The position numbers and the translations under genes are program-made. From NCBI GenBank assembly GCA_963573385.1, contig CAUYLG010022098.1, forward strand, positions 1 through 64,000: a stretch of DNA of 64,000 nt, given 5' to 3'. Below, one piece after another: positions 14,906 through 36,391 of this stretch (its first letter is position 1; each line of letters starts with the position of its first letter). The DNA is from Cacajao melanocephalus (taxonomy: Eukaryota > Chordata > Mammalia > Primates > Pitheciidae). The notes under the pieces were generated by a model. The model did no database searches and was not told the origin of the DNA. It saw only the letters and a list, made by a program, of their open reading frames with translations.

Positions 14906-15574
14906 CTTCCCAATGTTGAGTTCCAGGCTCTAAGCTGAGCACTAGGAAAACAAAGTATTGTATAAGATCCCTGCCTTCAGAGAGTTCCTGATCTTTTCTG
15001 GAGGGTAGAGGGATGAGTAGAGGCATTCTTTGTCCCAGTGATCTCTGGTGAGTCCCCTCTGCTGGGAAGGAACTTTTGAGCATTCAATGCCCTCCCCTGT
15101 ATAATCTAACCCCTTGCTTTATGTTCCCACTCTACTAAGACAGGCCTGTGTCTTTGCCAGTGGATTTCCAGGCCTCATGTGTTTTTTCATTAGCAGCAAA
15201 CACCAGAATTTCACAGCCCTGGGCTCACCATTAGATCTAACTTGACTTCTACCTTCACTGACCTTTTGTATCTGTACTTGCAACTCTCCAAAAGCTCCAG
15301 GCCGCAGGTCCTCAGGGATCCCTAGGAATCCTACCAAGGCCTCTACCCAAAAGGAGGGGAGAGACAGGCTGGCTTGGCATCAGTTCCATCCTCATTCCCA
15401 CTTCCCCATCAAGAAGACCAAGCCCCAGCTGACTGGATGCAGCAGGGTGTCGGGTTTTCTACTCCGCAAGATCTAGGCCCTGCTTGATGTGTTCATTCAT
15501 TCATTCATTCCTGTGTGTGCTATTGCCTTGCTTTGGTTTGTTTATATGCTTATTTATTCATTCATTTCATCACT

Positions 15575-16104
15575 TTTTTGCATATATTTAAGGGGTACAC
15601 GTGCAGTTTTGTTCTGTGGATATATTGCATAATGGTGAAGTCTGGCCTTTTAGTTTATCACCACTTGAATAACGTACATTGTACCCTTTAAGTAATTTCT
15701 CATCCCTCACTGTGGCTCCCACTCTCCCACCTTCCAAGTCTCCAGCTTCTGTCATTCCACTCTCTGTCCATGTGTGCACATTATTTAGCTCCTACTTATA
15801 AATGAGAACAGGCAGTGTTTGACTTTGTTTCTGAATTGTTTTACTTATGACAATGGCCTCCAATTTCATCCATGTTGCTGCAAAGACATAATTTCATTCT
15901 TTTTTATGGCTGAATAGTATTTCATTTTATATATATATGATATAACATTTTATTTATTCAGTCATCTGTTGATGGACGCTTAGGTTGATTCGGTATCTTT
16001 GCTATTGTGAATAGTGCTGTGGTAAACATGCAAGTGCAGGTATCTTTTTGATACAGTTATTCCTGCAGTTAGATACTCAGTAGTGGGATTGCTGGATCAA
16101 ATGA
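15575..16104 (-). mobile_element. L1 fragment, split by two Alus
   Basis: Reverse L1 3'-half wording (AAGGGGTACACGTGCAG, CAATTTCATCCATGTTGCTGC, GGATTGCTGGATCAAATGATAGTTC). It resumes at 16,763-16,800 (TTTGAGAAATCTCCATACTC). Confidence 0.85.
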
Positions 16105-16118
16105 TAGTTCTTTTTCTT

Positions 16119-16414
16119 TCTTCTTTTCTCTTTTTTTTGAGACTGAGTTTCACAGTTGTTGCCCAGGCTGGAGCGCAGTGGTGTGATCTCAGCTCACTCT
16201 GCCTCCCAGGTTCAAGCGATTCTTCTGCTTCAGCCTCCCAAGTAGCTGGGATTACAGGTACCCACCACCACACCCGGCTAATTACTGTATTTTTAGTAGA
16301 AACAGGGTTTCACCATGTTGGCCAAGCTGGTCTCGAACTCCTTACCTCAGGTGATCCACCCACCTCAGTCTCCCAAAGTGCTGGGATTACAGACGTGAGC
16401 CACCTCGCCCAGCC
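16119..16414 (-). repeat. Alu in L1
   Basis: AGTTCTTTTTCTTT on both sides (16,105-16,118; 16,415-16,428) is the TSD. Confidence 0.9.
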
Positions 16415-16423
16415 AGTTCTTTT

Positions 16424-16713
16424 TCTTTTGAGACAGAATGTCGCTCTATCACCCCGGCTGGAGTACAGTGGCGTGATCTTGACTCACTGCAGCCTGGACA
16501 TCCCAGGCTCAAGCGATCCTCCTACCTCAGCCTCCTGAGTAGCTGGGACTACAGATGTGTACCTCCTATAGTCCCAGCTAATTTTCTGTATTTTTTGTAC
16601 AGATAGGGTTTCACCATGTTGTCCAGGCTGGTCTTGAACTCCTGGGCTCAAGCAATCCACCCGCCTCAGCCTCCCCAGATGTTGGGATTATAGGTGTGAG
16701 CCACAGCACGTGA
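16424..16713 (-). repeat. Older Alu
   Basis: Inverse AluJ-like copy (GACTCACTGCAGCCTGGACATCCCAGG). Confidence 0.88.
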
Positions 16714-16714
16714 C

Positions 16715-16762
16715 TGTGTTTAGTTCTGTGTTTAGTTCTGTGTTTAGTTCTGTGTTTAGTTC
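16715..16762 (+). repeat. 12-bp minisatellite, four exact copies
   Basis: TGTGTTTAGTTC repeated exactly four times at the L1/Alu border; the unit derives from the L1 sequence. Confidence 0.95.
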
Positions 16763-17374
16763 TTTGAGAAATCTCCATACTCTTTTCCATAGAAGTTGTC
16801 ATTTAATCACTCACTTTTTATTGAGTGTCTTCCATGGTCTGGGCCTAGTAAGGGGGCCAGACATGAATGAGGCATGCTCGGAGCCTCCAGCAGCTTACAG
16901 GCCCTCAGAAGGTCATGTGAATGGGGCAAGAGATGAGGTGCCAGGTACGTTTGGTCTCAAAGGTGCATTTGGGAACAATTGATTGGGTCAGGCTCCCAGA
17001 TAGGATGGCTTGGGGAAGCGTGCAGGGGGAAGGCATGTCTGGCTGAGAATCAACTTAAGCAAAGGAAAAGAACGGGAAAACAGGGAGCCACCATCCTTGC
17101 AGCTGGAAGCAAAGCAGCACAGGAAGGCAAAGAGCCTTGAGTGCCAAGCCAGGGAGCCTGAGTCGTGTACAAGAATGGCTGTGGAGCCTTTGCTGGTTGT
17201 AAGCAGGGAGTACGGGGCTCTCCTTGCGGATGCAGCCAAGAAACCAGGCAGGCTGTGTGCTCCCGAGGCCTAAGATTCAAGGGGCTCCATGAGAAGGAAG
17301 ATATCCCATTGTCTCAAGTATGGCAAAGCCCAAGGATCCTGGATGAGGAACTCCATAAACGAGATCCAGGGCTT

Positions 17375-17655
<281 letters not shown>

Positions 17656-17909
17656 TCCAGGGCCAATAACCTCTAGAAATAGGAGGAATGCCCTCTGCCT
17701 TCTGAGCAATGCTAGAGTGTTCTCCCAAATCCTCTTCCCACTCCTCCACCTCCCAAAGTACGCCAGAAACCTCATCCCCTTACATCCCCAGGACTAGTAG
17801 TAATTCAAACTCTTGAGAATAGTAGGACCCAGATTCTAAGAACAGGAAGGGTTTGGGTAATGCACAACTCACAGTTAGTAGTTCCTTAAAAACGAAAATA
17901 AAAAAAAAA

Positions 17910-18060
17910 TTGAGTGCCTGGCACCATGCTAGCTGCTTCCACCCTGTGATCTAACATCCCCAAGACAGCCATCTGTTGAACTGAGGCCCAAGAGACCAGT
18001 GACTGGCCCTGGATCACACAGCATGTGTGGGTAGACAACTGGGGCACGATTCCTGGCTTC
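17910..18060 (-). repeat. MIR-like remnant
   Basis: GAGTGCCTGGCACCATGCTAG, CTGAGGCCCAAGAG...GATCACACAGC; reverse MIR. Confidence 0.6.
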
Positions 18061-18079
18061 TGGAGCTCTAGGAAGGGCT

Positions 18080-18245
18080 GGGTCTTCTGAAGAGGAAAGG
18101 AAGCTAGAGGAAGAAAGGAGAGAGACTGAGAAGCTGAGGCCAGAGTAGGGAGGAAGGGGAGGGAGGAAAAGAGAGAAAGGGAAAGAGAAACAAAATAGCA
18201 AAATCAAAGGAGGGAGCAGAGAGAAGGGAGAAACAGGAGGAGAAG
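18080..18245. repeat. Purine-rich tract
   Basis: About 165 bp of mostly A/G (GGAAGCTAGAGGAAGAAAGG and similar). Confidence 0.7.
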
Positions 18246-18287
18246 TGAGGAGGCAGCACTAATCTCAGGCAAAAAAGAGGAGAGCAG

Positions 18288-18580
18288 GCTGGGAAAGGTG
18301 GCTCATGCCTATAATCCCAACGCTTTGGCAGGCCGAGGTGGGCGGATCAAGAGGTGAAGAGATGGAGACTATCCTGGCCAACATGGCGAAACCCCGTCTC
18401 TGCTAAAAATACCAAAATTAGCTGGGCGTGTTGGTACACATCTGCAGTCCCAGCTACTCAGGAGGCTGAGGCAGGAGAATCATTGAACCCGGGAGGCAGA
18501 GGTTGCAGTGAGCCGAGATCACATCATTGCACTCCAGCCTGGCGACAGAGGAGTGAGACTCCGTCTCAAAAAAAAAAAAA
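18288..18580 (+). repeat. Alu with TSD
   Basis: AAAAAAGAGGAGAGCAG at 18271-18287 and 18581-18597. Confidence 0.93.
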
Positions 18581-19031
18581 AAAAAAGAGGAGAGCAGGGT
18601 GAGGGCAACGGAGGAGAGACAATGAGGAGGTTTGGGGGAAACAGGGACAGTGGCTGGTTGGAGGTGATGGGACCCCAGAGGAGCTCATTCCCAGCCTCCT
18701 CCTTCCTCAGTGAAGCAAAAGAGTGGCAGAGAAGGTCCCCGACTTGCAGGAGGCCAGCAGGTGCATCACGCTGAAATGTGGCTTCATTTCATTCTGGTCA
18801 GCAGGAAATTGGTTTGAAACCAAAAATCTTGGAAGCTCTAGAGACTGAAAAAAAAATCATTTTTAATTATTTGATTTTTTGAATAGATAACACGTGCACA
18901 TGGTACAAAATTCAAAAGGTACAAAAAGGTAAGCAACTGCCCAGTTCCCCTTCCAGACTACCTGATTCTTGTGTGTCTGTCTAGAAATCATCTGGACAGC
19001 TTGTAGCAGATATATTTGTTGGTTTTTTTTG

Positions 19032-19328
<297 letters not shown>

Positions 19329-19641
19329 AGCAGATACAGTTTTTAAAATTTTACACAGAGGGGAGCACACTAAATACACTGTAGTCCCCTTGCTCTTTCC
19401 CCTATATCCATGCCACACTCATGCGGAGTTGTCTTGTTCTTTTTTGTTTTTTGTGTTTTTAGTTTTTATGGGTACATAGTAGGTGTGTTTATTTATGGGG
19501 TACATGAGATATTTTGATACAGGCATAAAATAGGGTATCCACCACCTCAAGCATTTATCATTTCCTTATGTTACCAACATTCCAATTATACTCTTTGAGT
19601 TACTTTTAAATATAAATTATTGTTGACTGTAGTGTCTTTTT

Positions 19642-19692
19642 TGTTTGTTTGGTTGGCTTTTGATTTTTTTGGTGCCGTGACTCGGATCCGAA
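19642..19692 (-). mobile_element. Retroposed 3' fragment of tRNA-His with CCA
   Basis: Minus strand 19692-19670 reads the last 20 nt of tRNA-His from the T loop (TTCGGATCCGAGTCACGGCA) followed by CCA, then an A-rich tail to 19642. Exact 17-bp duplications GACTGTAGTGTCTTTTT (19625-19641, 19693-19709) flank it. The target on the minus strand reads TT/AAAA. One T-loop base differs from the functional tRNA as recalled. Confidence 0.85.
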
Positions 19693-19998
19693 GACTGTAG
19701 TGTCTTTTTAATGGCCATATGTACTACAATATTTTTAAGTCATGAGAGACATTGTTCACTTAGAAGAGTGAATACAATATTTATGTGCAGTTTAAAGAGT
19801 AATTATAAAACTAACATCTATGTAACCACCATCCAGGTCAAGAAATAAAACACTGCCAGCACCCCAGAAGAATTCCCAAACGTCCCTTACTTCCCTCTAG
19901 AAGTAACACCGTCCTAACTTTTCCAGTAATTTTGTACTTGCTTTTCTTTAGAAATATCCCTTATAGTTTAGCTTTTACCTTAACAGGTTTTAATCTTT

Positions 19999-20141
19999 TT
20001 TTCTTTTTCACTTTATTTTTTTTTAAGATGGGGTTTCACCATGATGGCCAGGCTGGTCTTGAACTCCTGACCTCAGGTGATCCACCCACCTCGGCCTCCC
20101 AAAGTGCTAGGATTACAGGCGTGAGCCACCGCGCCCGGCCA
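19999..20141 (-). repeat. Left-monomer-only Alu (copy B)
   Basis: Only the left arm, with tail; GTTTTAATCTTT TSD (19987-19998, 20142-20153). Shares TCCTAGCACT and GCCATCATGG (sense) with copies A and C and ends CCCCATCTT before the A tail. Confidence 0.92.
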
Positions 20142-20160
20142 GTTTTAATCTTTATATTAA

Positions 20161-21909
<1,749 letters not shown>

Positions 21910-21919
21910 AAAGTTGTAC

Positions 21920-25088
<3,169 letters not shown>

Positions 25089-25104
25089 CTAATGACAGGT
25101 CCCA

Positions 25105-25235
25105 CCACGGGCCCAGCACACGAGATCTTTACAGTAGGGTTATCCATTTTACAGATGAGAAACAGGGCTCAGAGTGGATGCTTACACCCGCTCCAGAATC
25201 AGGATTTGCACCTAGGCTTGTCTTCCTCCCAAGCC
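25105..25235 (-). repeat. MIR-like remnant
   Basis: GGTTATCCATTTTACAGATGAGAAACAGGGCTCAG; reverse MIR. Confidence 0.7.
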
Positions 25236-25849
25236 TGTGCTTTCAGACCAAGGCTGCCTGAGTGTGTGCCTTGAGCCCTCGGGACAGACCAGGGAGAGTG
25301 GGTCCTGAGGCGCCAGTGAGTGAGGAGCTGAATTCATCTTTGAGGCTCTGGGCCCAGGGCTCGTACAGGGCTGCTAGGGGGCCCGGGCTAGGAGTAGGGT
25401 CAGCCCAGGGTGTAGGAGCAGGAGGCCTGGGCCTGGAAGGAGTTAACTGCGTGAGGGGACTGAGTGAATCAGAGGCTCCGCAGGCTACGATGGAAATTCC
25501 CTGTGCATGGCATGTGGTCACCCAGAAAAGGGAAACGGTGCTTTTCGGAGCAGGGACGGCGGGGGCTGGAGCTAGGGAGCAGACACCAGCCTGGGTGGGG
25601 CTGGTGAGAGTACTGTGGCAAAGGAGGCCTGGCGGCCAGGTCTGCTCAGGCCTTGGACAGGAAGAAGGAGGTGAGGAGCCGCCAGGCCAGGCCAGGCCTG
25701 ATCATGCTATGGTGTGTCCATGGGCCCTGATGGATGAGTAGGAGTTCACCAGGCCCAGACGAAAGAAAGGCACTCCAGACCAGAGGAACTGCTAGAACCA
25801 AGGCACAGGGCTGTGACTCAGCCTGGAGAGCCCATCCACTCTGCTTTTG

Positions 25850-26170
25850 CTGGCACACTCCTTCCTGTCCTTCAGGGCCCATCCCAAGTAACACGTCTCT
25901 CCACCCCAGGCAACACTCATGGCTCCTCTGAGCCCCACTGCCTTGGTTTCCCTCGTGGCGCTCACAGGATTTTGTAAGTTATCTACCTTCCCCATGGGAC
26001 TATGGGTTCCACAAGGGCAGGGGCTGTGTCTCAGCTGTAGAAACAGCTTGCGCCCAGCACAAGGCCAGCACCAAGTAGGCGCTCCGTATTTGTGGAATGA
26101 CCATTTCACGGAAGAGGAATGTGAGGCCCAGAGAGGTCAGCTGGTGCTCGGTCAGCCAGCTAGTGCAGCA
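25850..26170 (+). repeat. L2 3' end, then MIR-like piece
   Basis: ATGGGACTATGGGTTCCACAAGGGCAGG...CAGCACCAAGTAGGCGCTCCGT is the L2 tail; ACGGAAGAGGAATGTGAGGCCCAGAGAGG follows. Confidence 0.7.
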
Positions 26171-26518
26171 GTGCAGCAAAGGGGGGCTCAGGCCGGGCTC
26201 CTCCTCAGCTGGGACTGGTCAGGAGGGAAGGAATGGGGCAGGAAGATCCCTCCCCTGGGGCAGGGCAGGGGGAGAAGGCAGGGGACACCAGGCGCTGAAG
26301 GCCACCCAGGGAAAGCGACAGATGGCTCTATGGTCCACGCCCTGGTTCCCCCTTGAGCTTCAGGCCAGCCCTGCTCCTGCCCTGGTCACAGCGCTAGAAA
26401 ACGTCCACCCTCCCAGGAGGGAGACGAAGGAACAAGATGAAGCAAGAGACAGTCAGAGGAAGAGAGAAGGACACTGGGTTCTAGATTTTCTCAGTGAAAT
26501 CGACAATCTCCAGACACT

Positions 26519-30700
<4,182 letters not shown>

Positions 30701-30704
30701 TTTC

Positions 30705-31018
30705 AGGCTTGGCGCAGTGGCTCACGCCTGTAATCCCAGCACTTTGGGAGGCCGAAGCAGGTGGATCACCGGAGGTCAGGAGTTCAAGACCAGCCTGACC
30801 AACATGGAGAAACCCCGTCTCTACTAAAAATACAAAAATGATCCGGGTGTGATGGCATGTGCCTGTAATTCCAGCTACTTGAGAGACTGAGGCAGGAGAA
30901 TCACTTGAACCCGGGAGGCGAAGGTTGCAGTGAACCTAGATTGTGCCACTGCACTCCAGCCTGGCAACAGAATGAGACTCAGTCTCAAAAAACAAACAAA
31001 CAAAAAAAACAAAAAACA
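30705..31018 (+). repeat. Alu
   Basis: Complete Alu; tail AAACAAACAAACAAAAAAAACAAA. Confidence 0.9.
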
Positions 31019-31394
31019 AATGGAGAAATGCATAGCTCAGAAGTTTGCACTGAGGGACAAATGAGGCTGTGGAATGGGGCCTTGGGGTAATCGTTCAGCC
31101 AACAACACACGGTGGCCACCCTCCTGTCACCTCCCTCTCACCTGCCTGAATTGGGGTGAACACTCCAGCTCCCCACTCTTCTCTGACAATGCCCAAGGCC
31201 CCTCCCTGGCCTCCCTCTGGCCCTTCCTGACCTGGGAGGGGGCTGAAGCTGAGGTTCCCAGCCCCACCCTCAAGGTGCTCCCTCTCTGGGACAGAGACCT
31301 TGGAGGTCCCAACTCCCACCCTGGCAGGACTCCCCACTTCTGCTCACACTCCGTACCCCTCACATGACATCCCCACCCCCACCCGAGACTATAT

Positions 31395-31545
31395 TAATAA
31401 CCAGAGGTACACACCAGGCACTCTATATACACAACAGCTTGTAATCCTTGATGCTGCAGGTATTCATATCCCCATTTCACAGATAAGGAAACTGAGGCTC
31501 GGGGAGGACTGACAGGTGCAAGCTCCGCTCGCTAGAAAGGGGCCG
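31395..31545 (-). repeat. MIR-like remnant
   Basis: CATATCCCCATTTCACAGATAAGGAAACTGAGGCTCGG. Confidence 0.72.
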
Positions 31546-31781
31546 CACTGAGATGAGAACTCAGTTTCCCTGTGTGCCTGTCCAGTGGACCCTATGCAAA
31601 CCCTGAGGCAAAGCAGTACCTCTTTGGAAAAAAGATTTCAAGCCTTTTCAAGTCTCACTGCCGCCCTCAGGCCCACGGCCACAGCCTCTTCCCAGTTCCT
31701 CTACCCTATCCCTATTCTCAGTTCGCCTGCTTCTCCTGGTCCAGGCTGGAGGATTTCGGAGTTGGAAAAAAATCCAGCCTT

Positions 31782-32085
<304 letters not shown>

Positions 32086-32249
32086 CTTCCAGTCTCAGGT
32101 GCCCATGGGAGCACAGAGATGGTAAAATCCAGAAAGGGGATGAGCCAGGCTCCCCTTGGCTCTCGGCCCTGGGCACGAACACCTAATGCTGGTTAATTCC
32201 ATGGAGACAGGCCCAAAGAGGCAGCATTCCTGGTGGTGAAAGCTCAGTG

Positions 32250-32497
32250 CATCTGCACCAGACATTCCCGCATTTAAATTCCAGCTCTGCAATGGAGAGA
32301 CCACCCTCTGGGTAAGTGACCTCATGAAAATGGGAGAAAATGCCTCTCCTGGCCTGGAGATCTCACAGGAGGGAAATGTGTTTCTAACAGCCATGGCTCA
32401 GCCCTCCCTCAGTAGGTATGATTATTACTCCCATTTTACAGATGAGGAAACCCAGGGAAAGGAGATGTCCCAAAGACACACAGCCTTGCAGGGGCTT
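32250..32497 (-). repeat. MIR-like remnants
   Basis: A forward-looking MIR piece (ATTTAAATTCCAGCTCTGC, GGTAAGTGACCTCATG) precedes a reverse one (CCATTTTACAGATGAGGAAACC). Confidence 0.6.
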
Positions 32498-32510
32498 GAA
32501 ACCCTGTCCT

Positions 32511-32667
32511 GGCCGGGCGTGGTGGCTCACGCCTGTAATCCAAGCACTTTGGAGGCCAAGGTGGCCCTCCCAGCTTCAATGACTCTGAGGTCGGGAGTTC
32601 AAGACCAGCCTGACCAACATGGTGAAACCCCATCTTTATTTTAAAATAAAAATAATAATAATAAAAA
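32511..32667 (+). repeat. Left-monomer-only Alu (copy D)
   Basis: Left arm only, ending GAAACCCCATCTTTATTTT then A/T-rich tail. GAAACCCWGTCCT flanks it (32498-32510, 32668-32680). It lacks the two diagnostic changes of copies A-C. Confidence 0.88.
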
Positions 32668-33179
32668 GAAACCCAGTCCTGTTTACCTCCAAGTCCTGTG
32701 CACTTACATATACCTGAGAGGCCCTCCTTCCTTTCCTCCTAGGAGTTCTTCTGTACCTTCCTTGCCCGCAGGGTGGGGGCCCTGGGTGGCAAGTTGGACC
32801 ATGACTGGATGGGACTGGAGGGCTTGGCCCTGCCTGGCTGTGGCTGCAGTCCCCAAACACCCGACTGCACTTGCTCTTGGTTGGGCTGAGGGACGCTGCC
32901 TAGGCATGCAAGGGGTTGGAGACCAGGCGCACTTCCTTGCCATATTGCCTTGGATCACTCAGCTCTCTAACCTTGTTGGTGTCTGACTTTCTTGGGAGAG
33001 GGGTATCACCCCTTCCAGGGAGCCTGCGGGGTAGGGCTGGAGCTGGGGCTGAGACGCTAAGAAAGCTGCACTTGAGCTTCCTCACTGGCTCAGGTCCTTC
33101 CAAGGCCCTGGGAAGGGCTTCAGCAATTTTGTTTTTGGTTTTGATTTTTTGTTGCTGTTGTTGTTTTGTTTTGTTCTGT

Positions 33180-33467
33180 TTTTTTGAGACGGAGTCTTGC
33201 CCTGTTGCCCAGGCTGTAGTGCGGTGGCACGACCTCTGCTCACGGCATCCTCTGCCACCAGGGTTCAAGCGATTTCCCCTGCCTCAGCTTCCTGAGTGGC
33301 TGGGATCACAGGCGCAGGCCACCACCCGCAGCTAATTTTTTTGTATTTTAGTAGAGACAGGGTTCACCATGTTGGCCAGGATGATCTTGATCTCTTGATT
33401 TCATGATACACCGCCTCGGCCTCCCAAAGTGCTGGGATTACAGGCGTGAGACATTGCGCCCGGCCTC
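33180..33467 (-). repeat. Alu
   Basis: CAGCAATTTTGT on both sides is the TSD. Confidence 0.9.
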
Positions 33468-33599
33468 TCAGCAATTTTGTACTTGTGATTTTGTAATATT
33501 TTCCTTATAGAGTGCCCCCCAAAATGGTTTTAAGCTTCAGGCTCCACCAAACCAAGATCTGTCCCCAGGGCGGGGCGGTGGAAAGCGTTCCAGCACCCT

Positions 33600-33860
33600 C
33601 CCACTCGCTTTTTGCATGCTAGCTCTGGGACTTTGGGTGAAACTCCCCACTTTTCCATCTATGCAATGGGGATGAATGAAGCGATGCGACGCTCAGGGGA
33701 CCCGCTGTTAAAAACTCGACCAACCCACAGAGGCCGTCACAAGCCTGCACTTGATCCATCCGCAACAGCCCTGTGGGGAAAACCGGGCTCCTACCCGCAT
33801 TTTCCAGCTGAGATAACTGAGGCGTGGAGCCCTGCTGCGGTTCATCACAGGCTGAGTGGG
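33600..33860. repeat. MIR-like remnants, both orientations
   Basis: GCTCTGGGACTTTGGGTGAAACTCC...CTATGCAATGGGGATGA (forward) and CCCGCATTTTCCAGCTGAGATAACTGAGG (reverse). Confidence 0.6.
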
Positions 33861-33889
33861 CAGGCTGCAGCCCCATCCCCCACTGCTCC

Positions 33890-34215
33890 CTGGGGTCTCC
33901 TCCCGGGATGCCCAGCCCGGGCAGCAGGAGGGGGTCTCCAGGGTGCGGGGGCGCTCTGGAGAGCCGGGGGCGGAGGCGGCGTCCCGCACTATCTCACCGC
34001 AGGCCCTTATCTGCTCCGGCAGCTTCCGCCCCCCCACCCCAGCCCCCGCCGCAGGCCCGGCCCCCGGCCCCGCCCCCGGAGGGCCCCTCCCCCGCGCCGC
34101 CCTCCCCCAGGGGAGCTCCCGCGCTGCCCCACTGCGGCCCAGTCGAGCGGAGAGGGGGCCCAGTCCCCCAGGTGGGCAGCCGGAAGTGATAAATAACCGA
34201 GGTGGGGGGACACCA
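33890..34215. promoter_or_regulatory. Gene-less GC/CpG-rich patch
   Basis: Very GC-rich, with many CpG, GGGGCGG-type boxes and a CCGGAAGTGATAAATAA motif (34180-34196) combining ETS and GATA cores. No splice-compatible coding exon is recognised. It may be an orphan CpG island, an enhancer or an unannotated promoter, about 21 kb upstream of SPI1 and 6 kb upstream of SLC39A13. Confidence 0.5.
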
Positions 34216-34599
34216 TTGCTTTGAGGCTCGAGCTGCCCCGGGTTGCTCGCCCCCACCCCAATAGGGGCTTCCCAAACTAAGGTGTCCTCGCCAAAAGTGG
34301 GAGGGGAGCTGAGACGGAAGAGGAGAGGGGTCCCTTAAGGCCCCAGGGGCAAGAGAAGTAGCTGGGTCAGTTTCAACAGGGCTCCGAGGGGCACACGACC
34401 TCCTCCCACACTAGCAATGCCAGTGGCCTCCCTGGCACAGGTGTGCGGGGGAAGAGAGAAGAGGAGACACCGTGGAGAAAGTGAAAAGCAAGCCACAGCT
34501 AGCGATGTCTGCGGAGTGCAGCGGGGAGCAGCCTCAAAAAAACATAAGAAACTTGCAAATCAAGGAAAAAGAAAATCAAGCAATCCAATAGAAAAATAG

Positions 34600-35600
34600 A
34601 TAACGTACATGCGAGAATTTGCTCAAATACCATCCAGGGAGGGTCAGCCTCACTGCTGATGAGGGCGATGCAAATTCAGACCACAATGAGATGCTATTTA
34701 CGCCTCTGAAGGGCAGAAGGGAACTGTCCTGACAGCAGGCAGGGTTGGCCTGGAGGGGAGCAGCAGGCCCTCCTGCTTGTGGCTAGTCAGGGTGTGGCCC
34801 AAAATAGCCCCCCAGGGAGAGCAATCTGGCCTTATCTCATGAAGCGGAGGTACAGAGGCTGTCACTCACTCATCCCCCCAGGCAGCAAATCAAGATAAGC
34901 TCTCAGGCATGTGCTCCAAGAGACAGGGACAAGAATATTCGCAGCTGCCTTGTCCCTAATAGCAAAAAAATCCTAAAATAATATCCCAGGGCCCATTGAT
35001 TAGAGGATGAATAAATTACAGTAGATACATTCGCACAGTGAACGTCATTCTGCAGAAGCAAATGACCCATGGATTTGCCGATATCATGAAGGAATCTTTG
35101 CACCATGTATTGAGTGGAAAAAGTCAGTCCCAGAAGACGCATACAGGTGGCCCTCTGTATCCCTGGGTTCACCATCCATGGATTCAACCAACCTTGGATG
35201 GAAAATATTTGGGGAAAAAATGGATGGTTGAGTCCTCAGAAAAATGTACAGACTTTCTTCTTGTCATTCCCTAGACAATACCATGTAACAACGATTAACG
35301 TAGCATTTACCTTGCTTTTGCAATCTAGAGATGATTTAAAGTCTATGGGAGGATGTGGTAGGCTAAATATGCAAATATTTAATACCACACCATTTTATAT
35401 CAGGGATTGTACATCTGTGGATTTTGGTATCCTCAGGGGGTCTTGGAACCAACTCCCCCACCCCCAACCAGGACACCAAAGGACAGCTGTCCTTACCCTT
35501 CTCATGAAGTTCAAAACCAGGCAAGCCATATCTTCACAAATAATGTTCCTTCCCTCTTTCTAATCCTTTTGTTATTAGGAGATGATATGATTACCCACAT
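34600..35600 (+). mobile_element. Old L1 remnant split by MER2
   Basis: GATGCAAATTCAGACCACAATGAGATGCTATTTACGCC, TAATAGCAAAAAAATCC and GATGAATAAATTACAGTAGATACATTCGCACAGTG are L1-like; TCATGAAGTTCAAAACCAGGCAA resumes after MER2. Confidence 0.75.
35144..35486 (+). mobile_element. MER2 DNA transposon (Tigger-derived)
   Basis: Starts CAGGTGGCCCTCTGTATCC, contains CATGGATTCAACCAACC, GTACAGACTTTCTTCTTGTC, AGAGATGATTTAAAGTC and GGATTTTGGTATCCTCAGGG, and ends GGACAGCTG as the matching inverted terminus. About 343 bp, near the full length I recall; preceded by TA. Confidence 0.92.
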
Positions 35601-35613
35601 AAAAGACTCTAGT

Positions 35614-36178
<565 letters not shown>

Positions 36179-36391
36179 TATATATATCTCCACAAAAATA
36201 TAAAACATCTAGAAGTAAACTTGGTAATAATTATTCAGAACCTACAGGAAAACAATTGTAAAAGTCACTAAACAACATAAAACTTTAAAACAGCTTTTTT
36301 TTAAATTAAAAAAAGCCAATTAAAATGGAATATTGTCTAGGTATACATATATATATGTCAGAAAACACTTTATCAAAAAATAAAAGTAAGA

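Noticed and set aside
13747..14933. Long plus-strand open frames rich in His-Pro-Ser-Thr (up to 285 codons)
   Set aside because: They are translations of the TCCA satellite in all three frames; a repeat artefact without gene signals.
19660..19692. Retroviral primer-binding site (tRNA-His type) at the tRNA-His match
   Set aside because: No LTR or gag sequence on either side; CCA followed by an A tail and exact TSDs fit RNA retroposition better.
34700..34745. Sequence GAAGGGCAGAAGGGAACTGTCC recalling the hsa-mir-4487 hairpin mapped near this locus
   Set aside because: Only part of the unit I remember is present and no hairpin arm follows; memory of the precursor is not firm enough to call it.
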